Notes under the pieces: model-generated
The model's input: the letters and a program-made list of their open reading frames with translations, nothing else
What the model was told of the DNA's origin: nothing
The model's database searches: none
Assembly: GCA_017621205.1 (NCBI GenBank)
Contig: JAGATQ010000033.1
Span: 1 to 49,397, forward strand
Origin: Lachnospira sp.
Lineage (GTDB): Bacteria > Bacillota > Clostridia > Lachnospirales > Lachnospiraceae
DNA: 49,397 bases
Direction of reading: 5' to 3'
Made by a program: the position numbers and the translations under genes
Shown: piece by piece, positions 43,139-49,397 of the stretch
Numbering within the stretch: position 1 is the first letter of the stretch
How the letters are laid out: every line of letters begins with the position of its first letter

Positions 43139-43278
43139 AAAATCAGTCCTTTCTGCTTTTATTTTCGGTATTTCATCAACAAAAACTTACTTTTACTACT
43201 TATATGATACCTCGTCATAATGATGTTTGCAACAATTTCTTCACTTCTGTAAAAACGGTACTTTTTCCTTTACATAAT

Positions 43279-46200
43279 CTACCATTCATCTTCCGCTCGT
43301 CTTCTTTCCCTATCCGCCTGCCATTTATATGAGGCACTTAAATCAAAATAAATTTCGGCTGTATGAGGATATTTACATTGAAACGCTTCCGCATTATTCC
43401 TATATTTATGATGTAACTTCATTTCTGAGCGCCCAGCATCGGCTGTATGAACTCCTCGCTTGTTTTCTTCTGCAATAACATATGAAGTCTTTAAAGATTC
43501 ACTATAATATTCCTCAATAATAACTCGAACCGCTTCACAAGGCATATACCCATCTTCTCCAATAGGCGAATATGCCAAAAGACGCCCTATTAAATTTCCA
43601 AACAATTTGTCTTGTTTTTGCAAAATCAACAGCTCCTTAAACTTATCCAGCCATTCTTTAAGTAACTCATACTTTACTTTTCCATCCTTCTCCGCCGGAC
43701 AGAATTTTGCTTTATCAAAACCCGAATACACTTTATTCGCTAAATCACTTTTTTCTTTATCTACTACATCTCCATCCTCCTCTGATTTGTAAATTATTTG
43801 AACTAAATTTGCATATATAGACGGATCTATCTTCATCATATATTGCATACACTTCATTTGCTCCCATTCAAGAATATTTCTACACAGCCACTCTAAAGCT
43901 GCAATTTTAGAACACTTTTCTAAATCATTTAAAAAAGTTTCTTGTATAATCTTGAGAAGCTCACCTAAATAATAGTGTGTCATAGAGTCTGGAATACCAC
44001 TATTCATTTTCTCAATTGCAAAAATAAATTCATATAACTGAATATCTTGTAATTTATCTTTTAAATCAAACAACATTTCTAAGTATGATTCTAATGTACC
44101 ATATTTTTGACATTCACTTAATGCCCACAAACACACTTTTTCACTTGCTTTTTCTGAAATTCTAAATCTCAAACTCCCACTCCAGTATGCTCTTTTAATT
44201 GTATCATTTTCATATGCAATAATAGCATTACTTTCATCTTCTATTATCTCCAAAGATATCAAATTAACAATTAAATTTTCATTATCTGATACATCTTTTA
44301 CTTTTTTTAAAATATCGTTCAGACATGCATTTCCTTTCCATATCAAAAATCTTATATAATCATATACATGATTACCCACTGTATCTTCTTTCAATAAAAT
44401 CCCAAGAACATCTTCATCATAGACCCCTCCACAATAAAACTGTGCCAAAACTTCACCTACTAATTTTTTATTTTCTTTTATCGCCAACGCTACCAATTTA
44501 TCCAACGAGTATTGATGTTCCTTGAAAATACTAATTTGAGTTTCTATTTCTTTTTCTCGTAATAATTCATTTTTATTTCTTGTCTTGCCAACACCATCTT
44601 CTTGATTGAATGAAACTGGATGTAACAAAGGAAACTCGTAACTAGACGAAAACAAATATAGGAACTCATATATTCCGTCTTCCATTACAATTTCATCAAG
44701 AATTTTCTCATACTTTTCTAATTGTTTCTCTCCCATACACCAATCTGCATCTGAAAAATATCTATGTCGATAAATTAAATATCTTATTTCATCCTTTATT
44801 TGTATTTTTTCCGAATCAGACATGCCGTTACAATCAATGCTAAGTTTTTCCAATACTTTTTTCTGAGTTTCCTCATCATACCAATGCAAATGTTTAATAA
44901 TTTTTTTCCATTTATCTGTATCCCCTTCGAGTGCATTTACACACATGTATAAATACTCTATATATGTCCGGTTCATTTCATCTACATATAAAATATCCGG
45001 TTCATCAACCCTTCTATATTTAGGTGTACTTAATGTAGAACAAATTCCGCCACCACCATTAGGCAATTTTGAAAAAATAATATCCCATGCATTTGAATAA
45101 GTCTTTATTGCCCTCTTTGCCAAATTAATCTTTTCATCAACAGATAAAACACTCGGATTAAGCCACGCACAAAAGACAACTTCCAAGACACTTTTGGGAC
45201 TATTGCTAATGCTGTATTTGATTTCATAAGAATTTACTTTCCAAAGCCATTCTACTGCCCTAGCTACATACATTTTTTGCTGTAACAATTGTTCAACTGC
45301 CCACAAAATATGAGTATAATAATGTCGACCTGTCATAAAATCACCATCATTTACTGCAAACAATTCTATCAACCCCGTAGAATTTGAAAGTTCATCCTCC
45401 AGTTTCTTTATTACAGCTTTTGGAGATGCCTCACACAAATTTGTAATATATTGCGAAATATACCCCCAACGTTCTTTTGTTGTAATCGTCTGCAACACCT
45501 GCTCTACTACATTATCTATCTGTCTTTGATATTCATCGTGTCCCCTATAATAAGCACGCATTATGAGTGTCCTAATCATCCCCCGTTTCAATGCAGGCGA
45601 CCATTCCGGCTTTTCAGCATAAATGCTTGCTTCAAAGTGCTTATCAAAAGGATATTCAAAAATAGGTTCTGACACAATTAAAACTTCATAAAATAACTTT
45701 ACAAAGTTATCCCACATTTCATCAGATATATATGCATCTAGTTCCTCCCATGCATCCTCAATACTGGCGAGTTGCATATTTTTCCCATTATATCCTTGAA
45801 TTGTAACTATATATGGATTATCTCCTTTCGTATAGTTCTCCAATTCCCTTTTATAATCACTATATTTTTTACCAGAAATCTCTTCAAAAATTAATATATC
45901 ACCATCTGAATCTGTCCATTTACCGCATAATAACGCTGCCATCACTGTGCCTGAATGTTCCTCTATCCATTTCGGTCTATTATTATGTATGGCACCATTA
46001 AAAAGTCTCTTTTTTAATGGAACATATAAACCATGTGTATTATCCACCATATTATATGCTTCACTTGCATTAACTCCTATTTTTTCTAACGAATGAATGA
46101 TACTTTGCTTGGTTCTCTTTCGTAATTCTAATTTATTATTGTAATAACATGGCTCGTCTTCTCCATAAATAAATATATTTGTATTATTAGGTACAACTGC

Positions 46201-46998
46201 AATACTATCTGCTAAAAAAAAGGGAATTAATATATTACCTGTCAAATTCTCTTTGTCTATTTTTTTCCATTCAGCCTCACTTTTAATAATCAGAGTTACT
46301 CTCTCTGGATATTTCCTTCTTAATTCATTTAATATGCGGTATATTGTTTCCTCTCTCGATTTCCCAACAACAAAAATCCGCTCATCATTTATTTTCTCTT
46401 GAAGTTTTGTCTCAAATTGCTCATCATCAAGTTCAAAAAAATCCAAACTCATTCCCTTATATAAAGACTCTTTTCTAATTTGAGCATCTATATCAATTAT
46501 AGAGCAAGACGAAATCTCTGCTTTTTCTAAATAACTAATTTTCTTTATTATAAAATCCAATTTTCTTCCAACATCAAAAAAGTTTTTTTCTTCATCTTTC
46601 CTCCACTCACCCAAATATATTTCCAAAGTTTTATAACAATCATTCTTTTCTAAATAACTAATAATTATTTGTGTAAAATGATGTATATATGTTTCCGCAT
46701 CTTTCGTGGATATCTCATATCGAACCATTAAATCATATAATTCATCATGCAATAATTGCGGAAATTCATATCCTCTTATATCTCGCAATTTTCTTGATAT
46801 TTCTTTCATATTATCCTTCGAAAAAACAAGATACAAATCGTTTCCAAAAGACTTTAATGTATCTTGATTATCACTCAAAAACGCACCTGAATCTATAAAT
46901 AGTTTTTTCCATTCATAATTATCTTTTACTTCTGTTATCTTTTTTTCTACTCCTCCTAGTAGTAAATCTAAAGTTGCATCCTTAAGCATTTCCTCCAT
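43279..46998 (-). CDS. Very large STAND-like protein, candidate phage-defence protein
   Basis: About 1,239 residues, strongly AT-rich compared with its neighbours. The N-terminal 200 residues are helical and charged. Residues 200-310 look like a degenerate NTPase core: IFVVGKSREETIYRILNELR is a broken P-loop (GKS without the usual GxxxxG), and NTNIFIYGEDEP resembles a Walker B. After a LYVPLKKRLFNGA block, the rest is a long array of amphipathic helices of HEAT/TPR type. ASIEDAWEELDAYISDEMWD and SPALKRGMIRTLIMRAYYR resemble blocks I associate with Avs-like defence proteins. I start it at the ATG at 46998; a TTG at 47007 and an ATG at 46989 are alternatives. The function is inferred. It lies directly upstream of a toxin-antitoxin pair in an accessory stretch. 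Confidence 0.55.
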   Translation of the reverse strand: MEEMLKDATLDLLLGGVEKKITEVKDNYEWKKLFIDSGAFLSDNQDTLKSFGNDLYLVFSKDNMKEISRKLRDIRGYEFPQLLHDELYDLMVRYEISTKDAETYIHHFTQIIISYLEKNDCYKTLEIYLGEWRKDEEKNFFDVGRKLDFIIKKISYLEKAEISSCSIIDIDAQIRKESLYKGMSLDFFELDDEQFETKLQEKINDERIFVVGKSREETIYRILNELRRKYPERVTLIIKSEAEWKKIDKENLTGNILIPFFLADSIAVVPNNTNIFIYGEDEPCYYNNKLELRKRTKQSIIHSLEKIGVNASEAYNMVDNTHGLYVPLKKRLFNGAIHNNRPKWIEEHSGTVMAALLCGKWTDSDGDILIFEEISGKKYSDYKRELENYTKGDNPYIVTIQGYNGKNMQLASIEDAWEELDAYISDEMWDNFVKLFYEVLIVSEPIFEYPFDKHFEASIYAEKPEWSPALKRGMIRTLIMRAYYRGHDEYQRQIDNVVEQVLQTITTKERWGYISQYITNLCEASPKAVIKKLEDELSNSTGLIELFAVNDGDFMTGRHYYTHILWAVEQLLQQKMYVARAVEWLWKVNSYEIKYSISNSPKSVLEVVFCAWLNPSVLSVDEKINLAKRAIKTYSNAWDIIFSKLPNGGGGICSTLSTPKYRRVDEPDILYVDEMNRTYIEYLYMCVNALEGDTDKWKKIIKHLHWYDEETQKKVLEKLSIDCNGMSDSEKIQIKDEIRYLIYRHRYFSDADWCMGEKQLEKYEKILDEIVMEDGIYEFLYLFSSSYEFPLLHPVSFNQEDGVGKTRNKNELLREKEIETQISIFKEHQYSLDKLVALAIKENKKLVGEVLAQFYCGGVYDEDVLGILLKEDTVGNHVYDYIRFLIWKGNACLNDILKKVKDVSDNENLIVNLISLEIIEDESNAIIAYENDTIKRAYWSGSLRFRISEKASEKVCLWALSECQKYGTLESYLEMLFDLKDKLQDIQLYEFIFAIEKMNSGIPDSMTHYYLGELLKIIQETFLNDLEKCSKIAALEWLCRNILEWEQMKCMQYMMKIDPSIYANLVQIIYKSEEDGDVVDKEKSDLANKVYSGFDKAKFCPAEKDGKVKYELLKEWLDKFKELLILQKQDKLFGNLIGRLLAYSPIGEDGYMPCEAVRVIIEEYYSESLKTSYVIAEENKRGVHTADAGRSEMKLHHKYRNNAEAFQCKYPHTAEIYFDLSASYKWQADRERRRAEDEW

Positions 46999-47128
46999 AA
47001 ATATCAACGTCCTTTCCCCTTATGTCGCAACATATACTTCTATAATTTACTTTACACGACATATGATTTATAGACAATTTCATACTTACTGAAATCCCCC
47101 CGTAGCAAGCCGTGGGAAATGTACCCTC

Positions 47129-47233
47129 CTATGATTCAAATATCCTCGTACTCTCCGCAATTTCCTTCAAATCTCGCACCAACGGTGCGAGATACTCTTT
47201 AGCCTTTGCAACATCAAATTTCCCTTTATAACT
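47129..47233 (-). pseudogene. 35-codon remnant overlapping the end of the acetyltransferase gene
   Basis: One minus-strand frame, different from that of the acetyltransferase, reads KFDVAKAKEYLAPLVRDLKE then IAESTRIFES and a TAG at 47129-47131. It is closed upstream by a TGA inside the acetyltransferase end and has no start codon. It looks like the tail of a lost gene left at an insertion or deletion junction. Its parent family is not identified. The remaining 47132-47000 interval up to the STAND-like gene shows nothing else. Confidence 0.3.
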
Positions 47234-47855
47234 GATTCAAATATTTCTGCAATTTATCAGCAAACCACCCAATATGTATTCCATCCACAAAAGAATGGTG
47301 TGCCTGAACCGACACAGGCATAATAACGCGACCATCCCTTTCATAATATTTCCCCCAATCAAACAAGGGTGTTGCATTATCCTTCTTGCCTGAATTCGTA
47401 TGAGAAATATGGGTGTATGTCACCCAGGGCATTGGTGAGCATTGAAATACATCATTGCCAAGCGGTCCGGTAAAATATTCCTTTTGTTCTTCTGCGGTTT
47501 GTGCTGCCAATTCCACATATTCCTTCATCGTGTCCTGCATGGGCACATTAACTACCTTAAATAATTCTGTATCTTTGTTTAAATATGTAAAAGCTGTATC
47601 AATTTTATCAAATAAGACGATATTACCATCTAAAAAACGATAACGAAATGCTTCAATTTCATTTGCACATTTACATACCGCATAAACAAACGCAAGTGTA
47701 AAAGAAAAATTTTGTTTTTTAATTTGTTGCAGAAAATTTGTGATATCTGCATCAAAAGTCACGCAAAATGCAGGCTCAACACTGTTTCTGAAAATCATAC
47801 AGTGCATAGCTCTTTCCCATGTCTGTTCATCTATAACTTTGTAGGTATTTGCCAT
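47226..47855 (-). CDS. cat: Chloramphenicol O-acetyltransferase (CatA type)
   Basis: This 209-residue trimeric-type acetyltransferase is expected to transfer acetyl from acetyl-CoA to the 3-hydroxyl of chloramphenicol. The active-site block VQAHHSFVDGIHIG contains the catalytic His187 and Asp191 (HHxxxDG). FSFTLAFVYAVCKCANE and PMPWVTYTHISHT are also typical. The length fits the family. It may confer resistance if expressed, although distant CAT-like proteins also exist with unknown targets. It lies in an AT-rich accessory stretch beside a defence-like gene and a remnant, consistent with transfer. Confidence 0.85.
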   Translation of the reverse strand: MANTYKVIDEQTWERAMHCMIFRNSVEPAFCVTFDADITNFLQQIKKQNFSFTLAFVYAVCKCANEIEAFRYRFLDGNIVLFDKIDTAFTYLNKDTELFKVVNVPMQDTMKEYVELAAQTAEEQKEYFTGPLGNDVFQCSPMPWVTYTHISHTNSGKKDNATPLFDWGKYYERDGRVIMPVSVQAHHSFVDGIHIGWFADKLQKYLNQL

Positions 47856-48032
47856 AAAGTTAACCCTCCAAATCCTTACTTTCTAAGTTCTTACTCATTT
47901 TATCATATATTTTCTCTGCACGAAAGCAAAAACTGACATTTTTCGTCAAAACAAAGAAAATCTCTATTTTTAAATAATATCCATAACATTCCCTTTATTA
48001 GTACTCATTTTTGCCCAACTAGAAAAAGTCTC

Positions 48033-48494
48033 TTAAACAGGAACAATATCTTCCCATTGGTCTGATAATGATATTCTATCATTTGCTGGCATTTCCTCAA
48101 ATAACGGTATCTGTGTCGCAAAAATTCCATTTTCATTCAGCATAGAAAACGCATTTGATATAAAGTCCTCCTGATTTGGCAGCCATTGTACAAAAGCATT
48201 AGAAAATAACAAATCAAATGTACCCATATCGAAAAGCGGTTTACTGCAATCCCTTTGTATAAATGTAACTGTCGGCAGAATCTCCCTTGCTTTTTCCAAC
48301 ATTTCCTTTGACAAGTCTACTCCTATGATTTCAGCACTTTCCCATGCCGAAACAAGCGGTTCTGTACTCATTCCCGTACCACACCCTACATCTAAAATCC
48401 TTTGAAATTTCATATCCTTAATTCTAGCAACCAAGTCAACCGATGGTTGTATCCGCTCTTTGCCATAACGATTATAAATTTCAGCATTCCACAT
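48033..48494 (-). CDS. SAM-dependent methyltransferase (Tam-like), C-terminally truncated
   Basis: A class I methyltransferase Rossmann core is present: MWNAEIYNRYGKERIQPSVD, ILDVGCGTGMSTEPL (motif I), IIGVDLSKEMLEKA, and DLLFSNAFVQWLPN. This resembles trans-aconitate 2-methyltransferase-like enzymes of about 250 residues. Here the protein stops near residue 153, just after FATQIPLFEEMPAN. The last 15 residues (DRISLSDQWEDIVPV) no longer follow the family pattern, so the gene lacks its substrate-cap half and is probably inactive. Start ATG 48494 has AGGAGA 8 nt upstream. Confidence 0.7.
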   Translation of the reverse strand: MWNAEIYNRYGKERIQPSVDLVARIKDMKFQRILDVGCGTGMSTEPLVSAWESAEIIGVDLSKEMLEKAREILPTVTFIQRDCSKPLFDMGTFDLLFSNAFVQWLPNQEDFISNAFSMLNENGIFATQIPLFEEMPANDRISLSDQWEDIVPV

Positions 48495-48520
48495 ACTCAA
48501 GCTCTCCTTTTTCCGTAACT

Positions 48521-48973
48521 TTATACTTTCTCCATATACACAAATCTCAATTCCTCTGTAACCTGCTTCTCATCAAATATTTTATAGCCAAGTTTCTGAT
48601 ACAACGCTATATTCTTTTCACTTCTGGTACTGGTAAACAACTCATATCTCTGATTCGGATATTCATTCTCTATTTCCAAAAGAAGTTTTGTTCCAATTCC
48701 CTTATTTTGCATTTTAGGATGCACCATCAATTTTCCGATGTAAACAGTTCCGCTTTCTTGATAGGCTCTGACAGAACCAATGATAACCCCGCCATCATCT
48801 ACTGCCTTTAAAATGACTCCTTTTTGAAATTCATCATATACTTTTTCTATCGTTTGCTTTAAAGGTGGAATATCCATATTACCAAAAAGTTTGGCTTCAC
48901 TCTGATAAGCCAAATATTGTAATTTAAGTATTTCCTCCAAATCTTCTTTCTGTGCTTTTTTTATCAAAATCAC
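48521..48973 (-). CDS. GNAT-family N-acetyltransferase
   Basis: This 150-residue protein has a GNAT fold: MILIKKAQKEDLEEILKLQYLA, beta4 VYIGKLMVHPKMQNKGIGTKLL (motif A, with the acetyl-CoA pyrophosphate loop QNKGIGT), and motif B ALYQKLGYKIF. It transfers acetyl to an amino group of an unknown small molecule or protein. The start appears to be GTG at 48973, with GGAGG 3-4 nt upstream, or the nearby TTG. The downstream methyltransferase start lies 27 nt past its stop, so the two genes were probably co-transcribed. Confidence 0.88.
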   Translation of the reverse strand: MILIKKAQKEDLEEILKLQYLAYQSEAKLFGNMDIPPLKQTIEKVYDEFQKGVILKAVDDGGVIIGSVRAYQESGTVYIGKLMVHPKMQNKGIGTKLLLEIENEYPNQRYELFTSTRSEKNIALYQKLGYKIFDEKQVTEELRFVYMEKV

Positions 48974-49010
48974 ATTCCTCCGTCCTAATTCAAACTCATA
49001 ACAACAGATT

Positions 49011-49364
49011 TCAAATTCGCACCCTCCTTTGTTTTAACAATTTCACACCCAAACAAAATACAAATGCACCTAATAAAATAAAGAATCCCCATACTATGTT
49101 CCAGTATGAAGAATTAACATCAAACATAAACAATAATAAATCATTCCATATTTTCCATTCGATTGCTATTGCAAATAAATCAAACAATAAATATCCTCCA
49201 CCGAAAATGTATATCCATCGCCACCAATAATTGTTTTTTATATTCTTACAAAATATCACTATTCCATATATGCAAAGGAATGCCAAAATACCCATCAGAA
49301 CAAAATAAAACACACCTTTGTTCTCTAATATTCCAATCCACTCCTGTACACACCTTTTTTTCAT
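49011..49364 (-). CDS. Small membrane protein of unknown function
   Basis: A 117-residue protein with three hydrophobic helices (about 19-36, 50-70 and 80-110), for example FVLMGILAFLCIYGIVIFC and WIYIFGGGYLLFDLFAIAI. It ends in a basic tail (KLLKQRRVRI). No family is recognised. The ATG at 49364 has no clear RBS; a later Met (about residue 24) may be the true start, or the gene may be a fragment. Its stop lies 38 nt before the start of the acetyltransferase gene. Confidence 0.5.
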   Translation of the reverse strand: MKKRCVQEWIGILENKGVFYFVLMGILAFLCIYGIVIFCKNIKNNYWWRWIYIFGGGYLLFDLFAIAIEWKIWNDLLLFMFDVNSSYWNIVWGFFILLGAFVFCLGVKLLKQRRVRI

Positions 49365-49397
49365 CAGAAAAAAATCGAAAACAACTATATATGTGCG

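Noticed and set aside
1..49397. CRISPR array, tRNA, rRNA, IS transposase or integrase genes
   Set aside because: No evenly spaced direct repeats with unique spacers, no cloverleaf-type sequences and no transposase or integrase motifs were seen by eye on either strand.

Overview
The window looks like chromosome of a low-GC, anaerobic, probably spore-forming Firmicute close to Lachnospiraceae. The grounds are a CotJC-type manganese catalase, ferredoxin-dependent 2-oxoacid oxidoreductase, meso-diaminopimelate dehydrogenase, a T-box-controlled leuA, BspA-like leucine-rich-repeat surface proteins and the XRE/ABC operon style. Everything here is read from sequence alone; no database search was run.

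Layout. (1) 1-5.5 kb: a C-terminal gene fragment, a 5'-truncated cotJC, a voltage-gated-type cation channel, a TPR-like membrane protein, and leuA behind a leucine T-box (specifier CTC). (2) 5.5-18 kb: two paralogous BspA-like secreted proteins in tandem, NADP isocitrate dehydrogenase with a terminator in its leader, a Na/Pi cotransporter with a Lys-rich repeat tail, an InlB-repeat surface protein, a YczE-like membrane/cytidylate-kinase-like fusion and manA. (3) 18-26 kb: a hybrid sensor kinase, an ECF sigma/DUF4179 anti-sigma pair, and an ABC-2 export operon that ends in a small XRE regulator. (4) 26-32 kb: a MoxR-DUF58-membrane protein operon, a secreted DUF6273-type protein and a lipoprotein.

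(5) 32-36.3 kb is the most unusual part. A cytoplasmic XRE-type protein whose helical half is internally duplicated is followed by a membrane Ser/Thr kinase with a large extracytoplasmic sensor-like domain. Then comes a 53-residue Pro/Lys/Ser-rich peptide gene with a perfect Shine-Dalgarno. The peptide gene is sandwiched between two large imperfect palindromes (about 149 and 346 nt). The larger one folds on paper as a long stem topped by two hairpins. I propose kinase + regulator + peptide as a candidate signalling module, and the palindromes as either structured RNA or non-autonomous mobile repeats.

(6) 36-42.5 kb: ddh, an acidic protein of unknown function, intergenic hairpin repeats, a fused 2-oxoacid:ferredoxin oxidoreductase (two genes), and a two-gene XRE/membrane-protein operon whose promoter is bracketed by two matching operator dyads. 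(7) 42.5-49.4 kb is AT-rich accessory DNA: a RelE/ParE toxin-antitoxin pair, a 1.24-kilo-residue STAND-like protein that is a candidate phage-defence protein, a chloramphenicol acetyltransferase, a truncated methyltransferase, a GNAT acetyltransferase and a small membrane protein.

Two themes recur. Small XRE regulators sit next to membrane proteins carrying a DER....RG.AAQ motif (23.1 and 42.0 kb). Hairpin-forming intergenic repeats also recur (18.0, 37.3, 38.0, 38.2, 41.5 kb), one pair of which shows paired base changes.
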